Below, one piece after another: positions 25,812 through 37,761 of a stretch of DNA of 64,000 nt (position 1 is its first letter; every line of letters begins with the position of its first letter). Source of the stretch: Bolinopsis microptera. Its lineage: Eukaryota > Ctenophora > Tentaculata > Lobata > Bolinopsidae. The stretch lies in the NCBI RefSeq assembly GCF_026151205.1, contig NC_087084.1, positions 2,022,312 through 2,086,311 of the forward strand. Reading direction: 5' to 3'. Made by a program: the position numbers and the translations under genes. The notes below the pieces were generated by a model. It was not told where the DNA came from. It was given only the letters and a program-made list of their open reading frames with translations, and did not search any database.

Positions 25812-26490
25812 AAGTTGGTAATGTTTGCAATGATAAACGATCAATCATAATTTCATGTCAGTACTTGATTCGCCCTGTCGCTCAACGTGAAATTTAGAAA
25901 TACTTGGTTCTAATCAGATCCAGGCTCGAACTATAGCTGCATGGTCAGGATCCAGGAGGTAGGCATCGGTAACACAATAGAATTATAAGTGGTCGCTGTC
26001 AAACTGTAACATCGCAGGGGTAGTTTTAATTAGCTCTACAGTATAAAAGTTTCATATAATATGATATCTATGAACATGATCCTGTACTGCAGTGAGTTTA
26101 TAGCTTTTAATTACTGCTCGATTGATATGAACGCATACTTACTTATTACTTCTCCGCGTTCCATGCACTCAGCTCTCGGTAAGCATTACGTAATCACCAC
26201 GTGACTATAAACCACGTGCAAATCTTCAAGCGTGCAAAACGACCCTCATTTTTTTATACGCTTTAATATAATTAATAAACCAAATCAACGTTTTTGACAA
26301 TACAAGGGGACGAACTTTTGCTACATCTCCAAACCGATGACCACAAGGAACTGAAACCGAGGGGTTCCGTTCAGGCCCTTCACACTTTGTTTCTGTCTAG
26401 TTCTAATGTACCGTCACAATAGTGACATTAATATAGAAAGTCCCGCTGGCGATCATTCACTGTAAACAGAATATAATATGTTTGATGTCG
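25812..26490. other. Unique sequence after the duplication; no gene seen
   Basis: AT-rich DNA without convincing ORFs or exons. Two CACGTG sites lie close together at about 26199-26216, shortly before the E-box array. Confidence 0.5.
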
Positions 26491-26607
26491 GTCATGTGAC
26501 TTATACAGCACGTGACCCAGTGTATAGTCACGTGACTTATACAGCACGTGACCCAGTGTATAGTCACGTGACTTATACAGCACGTGACCCAGTGTATAGT
26601 CACGTGG
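26491..26607. repeat. 36-bp tandem repeat with E-boxes (CACGTG)
   Basis: About three and a quarter units of GTCACGTGACTTATACAGCA followed by CGTGACCCAGTGTATA. Each unit has two CACGTG cores, one within the palindrome GTCACGTGAC, the known bHLH-Zip (USF/MITF/TFEB) type site. An ORF on the minus strand here is only the repeat read in frame. Confidence 0.8.
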
Positions 26608-27690
26608 TATACACATAGAGCTCTACATTGTGTTGTACATGATGATAATTACCAGATCTGCTGTATTAGTTGTACTGGTGGAATGTAGTTGTAAATGCTT
26701 AAATGTATAACTCAATAAGTTGTACTTTCGCGGATGGTTATATATTTATATTATCTGTTTAGCTGCATTTACCATATACCTTCAGTCTCTGATATAGATG
26801 TATTCTGTGTAAAATTATCTTTATCCCGGTTGTTGCGACAAGTGAAAATGCTCTTATTAGGGAAAGGAGTTTACTCTGAAATATAGACTTTGCTTATAAA
26901 TAGGTCAGTTTTGATACAAGCCTTTGTTTACGCTTCTTTTTTATTTGCTGCACAATTATATAATATGATATTCTCCAGCCCAAACTTGATAAATGCGTTT
27001 AATGAAAATAAATCTTAATCACCCGAAACAATCACATTTGCATGTGCACAATAATTATACTTACTATACTTACTATCCGTGGAGTTTAAATTCCCAATTA
27101 GTCAGACTGAGCAGGTTGAGCTGTAGTAATACACAGTACTGAGGTGTTAAAATATTTTCATTACTATCTTCAGTAACATCCTGAATCAGAAACTCGGTTA
27201 ATATCAGTTACTATCCGTATAATATACTTGCTGGTAAACATTATTAGTTGAGAAGCACTGAACTGTTGACTTGTCCTCAAAGTAATGAACACTGTACAGT
27301 ATAATATATATTATATTATACACAGTATATATTTATTGTCCTCAAAGTAATGAACACTGTAGGTACAGTATATAATATATACACAGTATATAATATATAT
27401 TATACAGCACACTGTGTGTACTGACAATACTGGACGCTAAGCTATAATAACACACATAAACGATGTAATAGTAGTATATATCATCTCACTACAGTGTACA
27501 TTATATAGCTGTACATTCTCCTTGTATAGCCAGCTGCTGCCTGTACCTCCGTGTGGTATGTGTATAGTAGTTGTAGCTTTGTTTACTTGCTCATGTGTTG
27601 TGCTGTTTTAGTATATGTTATAACTTATAGCTGGGTTTATCTCGGTTCCCGCCCCAATATAACCTGTATTCCCGCCTCAATAATATGCTA
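26608..27690. other. Intergenic AT-rich sequence; no gene seen
   Basis: Contains a duplicated segment TGTCCTCAAAGTAATGAACA (27272 and 27338 areas) with flanking TATATAATATA tracts. No supported exon or RNA gene. Confidence 0.5.
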
Positions 27691-28660
27691 GTAATATGTG
27701 TAATCTGCTGTTGTGCTGTTTTAGCTCTGTTCCCACCCCAATATGTGTAATCTGCTGCTGTGCTGTTTTAGCTCTGTTCCCACCCCAATATGTGTAATCT
27801 GCTGTTGTGCTGTTTTAGCTCTGTTCCCACCCCAATATGTGTAATCTGCTGTTGTGCTGTTTTAGCTCTGTTCCCACCCCAATATAATGTGTAATCTGCT
27901 GTTGTGCTGTTTTAGCTCTGTTCCCACCCCAATATGTGTAATCTGCTGTTGTGCTGTTTTAGCTCTGTTCCCACCCCAATATGTGTAATCTGCTGTTGTG
28001 CTGTTTTAGCTCTGTTCCCACCCCAATATGTGTAATCTGCTGTTGTGCTGTTTTAGCTCTGTTCCCACCCCAATATGTGTAATCTGCTGTTGTGCTGTTT
28101 TAGCTCTGTTCCCACCCCAATATGTGTAATCTGCTGTTGTGCTGTTTTAGCTCTGTTCCCACCCCAATATGTGTAATCTGCTGCTGTGCTGTTTTAGCTC
28201 TGTTCCCACCCCAATATGTGTAATCTGCTGTTGTGCTGTTTTAGCTCTGTTCCCACCCCAATATGTGTAATCTGCTGTTGTGCTGTTTTAGCTCTGTTCC
28301 CACCCCAATAAGTGTAATCTGCTGTTGTGCTGTTTTAGCTCTGTTCCCACCCCAATATGTGTAATCTGCTGTTGTGCTGTTTTAGCTCTGTTCCCACCCC
28401 AATATAATGTGTAACCTGCTGTTGTGCTGTTTTAGCTCTGTTCCCACCCCAATATAATGTGTAATCTGCTGTTGTGCTGTTTTAGCTCTGTTCCCACCCC
28501 AATATGTGTAATCTGCTGCTGTGCTGTTTTAGCTCTGTTCCCACCCCAATATGTGTAATCTGCTGTTGTGCTGTTTTAACTCTGTTCCCACCCCAATATG
28601 TGTAATCTGCTGTTGTGTTGTTTTAGCTCTGTTCCCACCCCAATATGTGTAATCTGCTGT
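27691..28660. repeat. 47-bp minisatellite, about 20 units
   Basis: Unit ATGTGTAATCTGCTGTTGTG followed by CTGTTTTAGCTCTGTTCCCACCCCAAT, highly homogeneous with rare changes (TTG/CTG, and ATAATGTG length variants). There are no unique spacers, so it is not a CRISPR array. Confidence 0.92.
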
Positions 28661-28713
28661 AACCCCACTAGTCACTTAAATCAGCATCAGGATAGTTGAA
28701 TCTTTCCCGACCT

Positions 28714-29904
28714 GGCAACTTGGTCGTTTAGCTCCGGACAGTCTATGCAACGTCTATGCAACGTCCATGCAACAACAAAAGAACCGTCTATGCAACGTCT
28801 ATGCAACGTCCCTGCACAATGAACACTCTATGCACACTCCCTGCACGGTCAGTCTATGCAACGTCTATGCAACGTCTATGCAACGTCTATGCAACGTCCC
28901 TGCACAGTACCATATGAACACCGGCTACTAGCCGGCTACTAGCCGGCTACTAGCCGGCTACTAGCCGGCTAGTAGCCACTTTTGTAATAACAGCTCCTCA
29001 ACTTCACATTACCAACCGGCTACTAACCGGCACTTGAAAAGTGGTCACTAGCCGGCTACTAACCGGCTACTAGCCGGCTAGTGACCACAAAGTGGCTACT
29101 AACCGGCTACTAAGCGGTCACTAGCCGGCTATTAGCCGAGCTCTAAAGCAGACCTACTAGTAGCCGGTTCCAAACCGGCTACTAGCCGGCACTTAGAAAG
29201 CGGTCACTAGCCGGCTACTAACCGGCTACTAACCGGCTAGTAACCACCAAGTGGCTACTAACCGGCTACTAACCGGTCACTAGCCGGCTCTTAAGCGGAC
29301 CTACTAGCCGGCACTCGAAAAGCGGTCGCTAGCCGGCTACTAACCGGCTACTAACCGGCTAGTAACCACCAAGTGGCTACTAACCGGTCACTAGCCGGCT
29401 CTAAAGCGGACCTTCTAGTTCCAAACCGGCTACTAGCCGACACTTGAAAAGCGGTCACTAGCCGGCTACTAACCGGCTACTAACCGGCTAGTAATAGGTC
29501 TGCTTTAGAGCTCGGCTAATAGCCGGCTAGTGACCGCTTAGTAGCCGGTTAGTAGCCACTTTGTGGTCACTAGCCGGCTAGTAGCCGGTTAGTAGCCGGC
29601 TAGTGACCACTTTTCAAGTGCCGGTTAGTAGCCGGTTGTTAATGTAAAGTTGAGGAGCTTATATTACAAAAGTGGCTACTAGCCGGCTAGTAGCCGGCTA
29701 GTAGCCGGTGTTCATATGGTACTGTGCAGGGACGTTGCATAGACGTTGCATAGACGTTGCATAGACTGACCGTGCAGGGAGTGTGCATAGAGTGTTCATT
29801 GTGCAGGGACGTTGCATAGACGTTGCATAGACGGTTCTTTTGTTGTTGCACGGACGTTGCATAGACGTTGCATAGACTGTCCGGAGCTAAACGACCAACT
29901 TCCC
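28714..29904. mobile_element. Foldback DNA transposon, 1191 bp, 8-bp target duplication
   Basis: Ends GGCAACTTGGTCGTTTAGC and its near-inverse CTAAACGACCAACTTCCC, flanked by CCCGACCT at 28706-28713 and 29905-29912. The whole element folds back on itself. The outer parts of each arm are 11-bp iterations of GTCTATGCAAC, then a stretch of GTCCCTGCAC-type units; the inner parts are iterations of CGGCTACTAGC and CGGCTACTAAC. No ORF for a transposase. A second copy lies at 59773. 8-bp duplications with GG termini could suit Merlin, hAT or P types; the superfamily is open. Confidence 0.85.
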
Positions 29905-29912
29905 CCCGACCT

Positions 29913-30394
29913 TGAATAAATCTCTTCTTCGTGGTTTTATTGTGTCGTTGGTTTTCTGTTTTGGATTTAGATTAATTCGATGTAATGGGTTACTGCGGAC
30001 ATAGTTCACTATGTGTTTACCGTGTTTGGGTGCCCATTATATTTTACAGATGGGGGCGATATTTTGAACGATTCTATTTTATATTCATCTATTGCTGTAC
30101 TCTGTAAAATTTGAAAAGTATTTAATTTTTTTAAAATGTTTTAGTGTCCTCTGTACGACTGTGCCTGTTATAGTTAATCTCAGATCCTTGTACCTTTTAC
30201 TGTGTCCATGATGGTCTATACTACTAGACTACTATACTGTAGGTTTACTTTTAGATACCTTGATTATACACTTCCTTGTCGTCGAGAAAAACTAACACTA
30301 AGTCCCTTAAGTATATGTAGTATGTGTGTAAACTTTACTAGCCTATATACTCAGTATGTAGGAGAGTGAGTGGGTTTCTCAGCTGTACACGGTA
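29913..30394. other. Unique intergenic sequence; no gene seen
   Basis: Separates the foldback element from the 19-bp satellite. No supported feature. Confidence 0.5.
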
Positions 30395-31885
30395 CACAGC
30401 TTTTGCTATAGCTGTACATTATTGCTATAGCTGTACACTATTGCTATAGCTGTACACTATTGCTATAGCTGTACACTATTGCTATAGCTGTACACTATTG
30501 ATATAGCTGTACACTATTGCTATAGCTGTACACTATAGCTATAGCTGTACACTATTGCTATAGCTGTACACTATTGCTATAGCTGTACACTATTGCTATA
30601 GCTGTACACTATTGCTATAGATGTACACTATTGCTATAGATGTACACTATTGCTAAAGCTGTACACTATTGCTAAAGCTGTACACTATTGCTATATCTGT
30701 ACACTATTGCTAAAGCTGTACACTATTGCTATAGCTGTACACTATTGATATAGCTGTACACTATTGCTATAGCTGTACACTATAGCTATAGCTGTACACT
30801 ATTGCTATAGCTGTACACTATTGCTATAGCTGTACACTATTGCTATAGCTGTACACTATTGCTATAGATGTACACTATTGCTATAGATGTACACTATTGC
30901 TAAAGCTGTACACTATTGCTAAAGCTGTACACTATTGCTATATCTGTACACTATTGCTAAAGCTGTACACTATTGCTATAGCTGTTTACTATTGCTATAG
31001 CTGTACACTATTGCTATAGCTGTTTACTATTGCTATAGCTGTACACTATTGCTATAGCTGTACACTATATTGCTATAGCTGTACATTATTGCTATAGCTG
31101 TACACTATTGCTATAGCTGTACACTATTGCTATAGCTGTACACTATTGCTATAGCTGTACACTATTGATATAGCTGTACACTATTGCTATAGCTGTACAC
31201 TATAGCTATAGCTGTACACTATTGCTATAGCTGTACACTATTGCTATAGCTGTACACTATTGCTATAGCTGTACACTATTGCTATAGATGTACACTATTG
31301 CTATAGATGTACACTATTGCTAAAGCTGTACACTATTGCTAAAGCTGTACACTATTGCTATATCTGTACACTATTGCTAAAGCTGTACACTATTGCTATA
31401 GCTGTTTACTATTGCTATAGCTGTACACTATTGCTATAGCTGTTTACTATTGCTATAGCTGTACACTATTGCTATAGCTGTACATTATTGCTATAGCTGT
31501 ACACTATTGCTATAGCTGTACACTATTGCTATAGCTGTACACTATTGCTATAGCTGTACACTATTGCTATAGCTGTACACTATTGCTATAGCTGTACACT
31601 ATTGCTATAGCTGTACACTATTGGTATAGCTGTTTACTATTGCTATAGCTATACACTATTGCTATAGCTGTACATTATTGCTATAGCTGTACACTATTGC
31701 TATAGCTGTACACTATTGCTATAGCTGTACACTATTGCTATAGCTGTACACTATTGCTATAGCTGTACACTATTGCTATAGCTGTACACTATTGCTATAG
31801 CTGTACACTATTGCTATATTCATACACTATTGCTATATTCGTACACTATTCACTATTGCTATAATTATATTCATACACTATTGCT
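30395..31885. repeat. 19-bp minisatellite, about 75 units, with higher-order structure
   Basis: Unit GCTATAGCTGTACACTATT over about 1.5 kb. Variant units (GATATAG, TATAGCTATAG, TAGATG, TAAAGC, TATATC, GTTTAC) recur in the same order in three blocks beginning near 30499, 30748 and 31167, so multi-unit blocks were duplicated after the simple array formed. Confidence 0.9.
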
Positions 31886-34276
31886 ATAGTTGTTAAAAAT
31901 ATAATGTGTTGTACTGCATTGGATATGTATATTGTGTTGTGCATGTTTTTGTCTGCTAACTTTGCAACCGATAGAATATGCTTATGAGTTTCTTATCTTA
32001 AACGTAGTAAATTGTTGTACGGAACTTGCCGTATAGAGTATGTGGTATCTTGCGTTGTATTCTCGTAGTTTGACGTATACAAATATTTGTTAACCAATAT
32101 TACAACAATAACAAAAGACATGTAAAACACCGAACGAACGGATATATTTCGAATAACACCTGATCACAGTTCAAAGTCTCAGCAGACCACGAAACTCGAG
32201 TGCTGACACGTGCATTTTAATTCCTATTAAGAAGAAGATGCTTCAATTTCAACAGAGCATCAAAATACAGTTTCTTGGAAATACCAATCATGTTCCCGGA
32301 AACTAACTAAGTGTCTATTAGAGTATTTATAGTCTAATGTCTATTGGTTAACTGGTATTAATATTCTGGTTTTCGTTCAGTATTCTCAATCAGTTATAAC
32401 CCGGACCCCTGGAATCTTTAATTTAACAATGTAATATGAGGCTGTTAATTAATCCCAAAAAATAGTTCTCACTAAGCTTTAATTACCTTACTTGGGAATA
32501 TTATAGCGGGTTAATTTTAATAATCTGACTCGGCGGGTTTTATTATGACTGGTAAAATTTTTGACCGGGAAAAATATGGCGGAATTTTCCAAAACCCACC
32601 ACTTTATCCCAGTCATAATATTCCCGAGTAAGGTAGACTTTATTCGTTACTTAATTAAAGCTAAGCGAGATTTTTCGTCTCAGATTGAAAAAACAAGACC
32701 GTCTACGATGTGACGAAATTAAACCTTGTCCTCGACCCAAGACCTGTTCTTACTCAATCTCGATCACAGACTAGTGTAGTCCTATTTGATAGTTAAAAAA
32801 TAGAATTCAAAGTTCGAACAACACACACACACATATAATGTCAGTAATGTTTACTAACCAGCGTCCAGCTATAATGTTTAAATAAAATAATTAATTTACA
32901 AACTTAAACTGGCCCTAATATCATTTCCACAAGGCCTCCCCCCAGTAAGCGCCGTTACAACCTCCTAGCAACATCACCAGGTTGCTAGGCAGCAGTATTG
33001 ACTTCCGTCACAACTTAGCCACAGAGTGGAGAACTACTTCCTAAAAACGTATCAAAAGACAAAATGCTCTTCCTAAATATACTACAACCTACCTCACAGC
33101 GAACTCTGTGTATAACAACCCTTTGCCGTTAGCCTTGTCAGTACACCTCGTCCGTCGAGCTGACCACATTTTTAGTCGAAAAGATTGAATTTTATTTTGT
33201 CGTTTTCGCGTTGGATAGATACATGGTCACGTGATACGAGGATGGTCTTGGTAAGTGTGACAGCTCAATACTGGCTTCTCTATGACGCTCATGGCACTAA
33301 CAACAAATATTTTGCATAGTATAATACGTGTTCACAACATAACATATCGTAAAGTGACTAGAGTCTAGAGTTTTTAGTTGGCTGCTGCAAGCTTAGTTTT
33401 TTTAAAAGATTGTCATGTGAAATAATAATTCAGCTTCATGTCCACATTCCGCAGCCGTAGTCAACTTGTCTAGCTATTCGATCTAGAGATTTAGTAGTAG
33501 GTTTTTTTAGGTAGTAAAATTCAAATCTGTTCATCTCTGATCTCTCGTCATGTATTATGTAATGTTTCAAAATGTTACTGATAATTTAGTTTACTTTTTC
33601 GTAATATAATGACCCGGCAAGCATTATGTGGCCATATTCATCATCACTAATGATATATATTAATAAAATATCACAGCTTCGTCGTTCACAAATATTGCGC
33701 ACGATGACTGATGAGTGATGGACGGTTCTCGAATTACAAATTGAGGCTTCGAGTCTCGAAAGTAAAAGCTTATCGGGTTATTCTCACAACTTAATCTTTT
33801 TTATTTGTGTTATCAGTAAAATTTGAAGGTTTATCTCACCATGTTAATAATGGTCGTGTCTTTGTTTTTTCAAATCTCTTTCTTTTCTTTATTAAACACT
33901 TCTTTTTTTCGTTCCCTTTGTAGTTGTAACCTAAGTGTCATTTATCTGTTAAAGTTGATACTTATACTACTACTACTATTGTATTAACGTTAATAGGTTA
34001 ATAATGTGTAGGTCTTTTGTCGCAACATATATTCCGATAATGTATAATCCCTTACGTTGTAAATGCAATTTTGTCAGTACCGAAAAGTTCATTATTTCCA
34101 TATTTCAGCATAATAAGACTGATTTGTCGCTCGTTTCAAATAACAATTACTTTATCAAATCATTAGTTAACTATTGCATTATTTATTATGATAGTCATCA
34201 TTGTTCAGTATCTTCACCAAGATGTACGTTATGGTGCAATTACCGCTTTAGCCTGTCATTTGTTGATTTAACCAGT
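31886..34276. other. Intergenic AT-rich sequence; no gene supported
   Basis: Contains the inverted repeat at 32474-32662 and a small inverted repeat CCTAGCAAC (32964-32972)/GTTGCTAGG (32981-32989), which resembles an RFX X-box (GTTGCY..RGCAAC-like). A short ORF at 34004-34282 has no recognisable features. Confidence 0.5.
32474..32662. repeat. MITE-like inverted repeat, about 190 bp
   Basis: AGCTTTAATTA and TACCTTACTTGGGAATATTAT on the left are mirrored by ATAATATTCCCGAGTAAGGTA and TAATTAAAGCT on the right, with about 15-20 extra bases in the right arm. A CGGGTT..AACCC block is also mirrored inside. No target duplication was resolved. Confidence 0.6.
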
Positions 34277-34530
34277 TTCTAGAATCTAGATAATGCTAGA
34301 ATCTAGATAATGCTAGAATCTAGATAATGCTGTAGGGAATTGAGCTAGCAAACTAGATAATGCTAGAATCTAGATAATGCTAGAATCTAGATAATGCTGT
34401 AGGGAATTGAGCTAGCAATCTAGATAATGCTGTAGGGAATTGAGCTAGCAATCTAGATAATGCTGTAGGGAATTGAGCTAGCAATCTAGATAATGCTGTA
34501 GGGAATTGAGCTAGCAAACTAGATAAGCTA
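34277..34530. repeat. Tandem repeat, 17-bp and 33-bp units (TCTAGATAATGCT)
   Basis: Short units AGAATCTAGATAATGCT pass into 33-bp units that add GTAGGGAATTGAGCTAGCA. About five short and five long units; the 33-bp unit is an extension of the 17-bp unit. Confidence 0.85.
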
Positions 34531-34689
34531 GATGGACCAGGAACACTAACTAAGTAACTAGTAACTAGGAACTCATTTGCATTGAACACTAACTAAATAA
34601 CTAGTAACTAGTAGGAACTCATTTGCATTGAATACAAGTTTTCTATACTTGATTTGAACAGCTGACGAGTGATCCTATTCGTGATATTG

Positions 34690-35467
34690 TTTTGCAGTTT
34701 AGCTGCAGTTAAGCTGCAGTTAAGCTGCAGTTAAGCTGCAGTTAAGCTGCAGTTAAGCTGCAGTTAAGCTGCAGTTAAGCTGCAGTTAAGCTGCAGTTAA
34801 GCTGCAGTTAAGCTGCAGTTAAGATGCAGTTAAGCTGCAGTTAAGCTGCAGTTAAGCTGCAGTTAAGATGCAGTTAAGCTGCAGTTAAGCTGCAGTTAAG
34901 CTGCAGTTAAGCTGCAGTTAAGATGCAGTTAAGCTGCAGTTAAGCTGCAGTTAAGCTGCAGTTAAGATGCAGTTAAGCTGCAGTTAAGATGCAGTTAACC
35001 TGGAGTGAAGCTGCAGTTAAGCTGCAGTTAAGCTGCAGTAAAGCTGCAGTTAAGCTGCAGTTAAGCTGCAGTTAAGCTGCAGTTAAGCTGCTTCAGCTCA
35101 CGAGATCAGCTAACCTCATATATTCACTGCTTTTAACTTTAACATGCAAAAGCTGCAGTTAAGCTGCAGTAAAGCTGCAGTTAAGCTGCAGTTAAGCTGC
35201 AGTTAAGCTGCAGTTAAGCTGTAGTTAAGATGCAGTTAAGCTGCAGTTAAGCTGCAGTTAAGCTGCAGTTAAGCTGCAGTTAAGATGCAGTTAAGCTGCA
35301 GTTAAGATGCAGTTAACCTGGAGTGAAGCTGCAGTTAAGCTGCAGTTAAGCTGCAGTAAAGCTGCAGTTAAGCTGCAGTTAAGCTGCAGTTAAGCTGCAG
35401 TTAAGCTGCTTCAGCTCACGAGATCAGCTAACCTCATATATTCACTGCTTTTAACTTTAACATGCAA
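34690..35467. repeat. 11-bp satellite TTAAGCTGCAG, about 60 units
   Basis: Two blocks of the 11-bp unit separated by a 64-bp non-repeat segment (35088-35152) that recurs at 35404-35467. The block plus segment was thus duplicated as a unit of about 316 bp. Unit variants (GATGCAG, CCTGGAGTG, GCAGTAAAG) occur in the same order in both. Confidence 0.9.
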
Positions 35468-35470
35468 AAT

Positions 35471-36009
35471 TAGACTCACTTCAGATTCAATCTATGATCT
35501 GCTGATAATTTCATAGATCCACTTTAAGAGGTGAAATTTGACTACGATTTTTAAGCTCCTTATTTTATATTATAAACGGTTTGCATTCAATTATTTCATT
35601 TTTCTCCCTAACATACTCCTTTAACCACCTGGTGAGAATGCATTATAACTGTTCAAACGTGTACATAACAATTTACACAGATAAATACCTTAACTTTTAC
35701 TATTTAGCCTCTCCTCAGTAACCTTTACAACTGAACATTCTCCCTCAAACGAACAAAAACATGACCTGTTTTTAAAAAAACCTTTCTCTATGCCTGCGAT
35801 ACTGTGGATATGTAAGTGCCCTAAGCCGGTACTCTAGACTCTAGTTCGAAAACTTAAGTTCGCCAGAATTGAAATCACCTCTGTCGAACTTCGGTACGTG
35901 TCGAACTAGAGTACTTGAATCCCCTAGACACTCCTGGCGATACCCTAGAAATTTAATAACCTGCCTAATTTAATTGAGTGCCCAACATATTCCAGTCGGG
36001 TAACACTAC
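35471..36009. other. Intergenic sequence with a small inverted repeat
   Basis: ACTCTAGTTCGA (35838-35849) and TCGAACTAGAGT (35901-35912) are perfect inverse 12-mers around a 51-bp spacer. No gene seen. Confidence 0.5.
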
Positions 36010-36387
36010 TCTAACAGCAGCATATAGGCCCTGAAACAGGCATTTCGCCCAGCATATTCCAGCAGCATATAGGCCCTGAGACAGGAATTTCGCCCAGCAT
36101 ATTCCAGCAGCATATAGGCCCTGAAACAGGAATTTCGCCCAGCATATTCCAGCAGCATATAGGCCCTGAAACAGGAATTTCGCCCAGCATATTCCAGCAG
36201 CATATAGGCCCTGAAACAGGCATTTCGCCCAGCATATTCCAGCAGCATATAGGCCCTGAAACAGGCAATTCGCCCAGCATATTCCAGCAGCATACATGCC
36301 CTGAAACAGGAATTTCGCCCAGCATATTCAAGCAGCATATATGCCCTGAAACAGGAATTTCGCCCAGCATATTCCAGCAGGGTAACA
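36010..36387. repeat. 45-bp minisatellite, about 8 units
   Basis: Unit CAGCAGCATATAGGCCCTGA followed by AACAGGAATTTCGCCCAGCATATTC. As 45 is divisible by three, three overlapping minus-strand ORFs of 110-139 codons stay open; they are repeat artefacts without recognisable domains. Confidence 0.9.
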
Positions 36388-36981
36388 CTACTCTAGCGTG
36401 AAACACAATACTGGCCGAGTAACTTGACACTACTTGCTAACTGTATATAGTGTAACGGTGTTCTCTCCCCGCGGCGGACTGTTTTTAGCTTTGTTGACAA
36501 GTCAGTGGGCTGTAATATCAGATTAGTGAGGGCTTTGTGTGCTGTGTACTCGCGACTAAGTGTGTACTTATTCAATCCTTTATTTGTTAATTGGTTTCAC
36601 GGTTTGTTGCTTTGGTGATTGTAAAACGGGTGCATTCTCGCTATTGGAAACAGGCTGCAGTAAGAAACTACATGATTGTAACACGAAAGGCCTGCGCCCT
36701 GTAACAGTATTAATTTTCTAATGGAACAGTTCTTCAACTATAGAAAATTAAGCTTTATTTATTGACGCGAGCGGCTGGATTTTTGATATTCTAGTTATTC
36801 GATATTTGACGCCAGACACGATGCAGGTTATAATAAAATTGTAAGGTATTGGCGAGCTTCTGTCGGCACTTCTAAAATCCATGACAATTATTAGCTGAAT
36901 TATAAGCTAATGAATCTAGTGAATAAGTACGTGCCTGTAAAGCTCCGTCTGGCGACTCTACTTGTAAAATGTATAGTATAA
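36388..36981. other. Intergenic sequence; no gene seen
   Basis: Between the 45-bp array and the promoter-like cluster; no supported exon. Confidence 0.45.
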
Positions 36982-37063
36982 GACACGTGACAGTGATTAT
37001 TGGGTTTGATTGGTTAATAGTGGATCCTGATTGGCTAACTGCTGTCACGTGTCGATATATACC
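36982..37063 (+). promoter_or_regulatory. Promoter-like cluster upstream of the BTB-Kelch gene
   Basis: A perfect 12-bp inverted pair GACACGTGACAG (36982-36993) and CTGTCACGTGTC (37042-37053), each with an E-box CACGTG, brackets three ATTGG (inverse CCAAT) motifs. GATATATA follows at 37054, TATA-box-like. It is about 700 bp before the BTB-Kelch start codon, so a transcript start near 37085 with a long 5'UTR or an unseen leader exon is inferred. Confidence 0.4.
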
Positions 37064-37761
37064 TCACTTCCCCCAAGAGAACCCACATCTATAATCTCCA
37101 GAACTTATTTGTGAGAAAATATATCAGGAGGCCTTCTTTTAAACAGTTATTATGAGAGTGTATATCTTTTGAAGGTTTCCAATTGTTTCAGCGTGGTTTC
37201 CCGAGGGAATAGTTGATGGTTTACATGGTTTCCCTTGCAATGTTTCAAGTTTGTCGATTCGATATTAGTCCATATTTGCCTATGCAGTTTTGAACTATAT
37301 TACATTTTATATAATATGTATGTTTTCCGAAGTTACGCAATAGTCAGTGTTTCTCATAGCAGCAGTACTAAGTGAGGTAGTGTTAAGGGCATTATTATTG
37401 ATTATCATGGTAGATCTAATTGAATAAATAGAAAGCAGTACTACCAACACGTTTCCGTGCTTACGCATGAGTTGGGATGGCTAGAGATCCACTGGAGCTC
37501 CGCTCTCAAATGTTCCGATTTATTGTAAACCCTTTTATTTTTCGTTATCTCTTTTTGGTAGTGCTATGTAATGTGATTTACTTATTTAACCAGGCTGCAT
37601 ATCCCAGAGCACTTGATTTGATAAACTTTGAAATGACTTGAGCCATCACTCGAGTGAGTGTATGTAGGATTTTTTGGAAGGACCAACTAGTTGTAGTTAG
37701 AAATACCATACTCACCAATTAATTAATGATAACTTAAAATATCGCTCTGTTTAGCGGCAAA

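Noticed and set aside
27691-28660. CRISPR-like regular repeat
   Set aside because: Units are contiguous with no unique spacers, and the genome is animal.
35965-36430. Three overlapping minus-strand ORFs of 110-139 codons
   Set aside because: Produced by a 45-bp repeat, divisible by three; no start context, domain or splice evidence.
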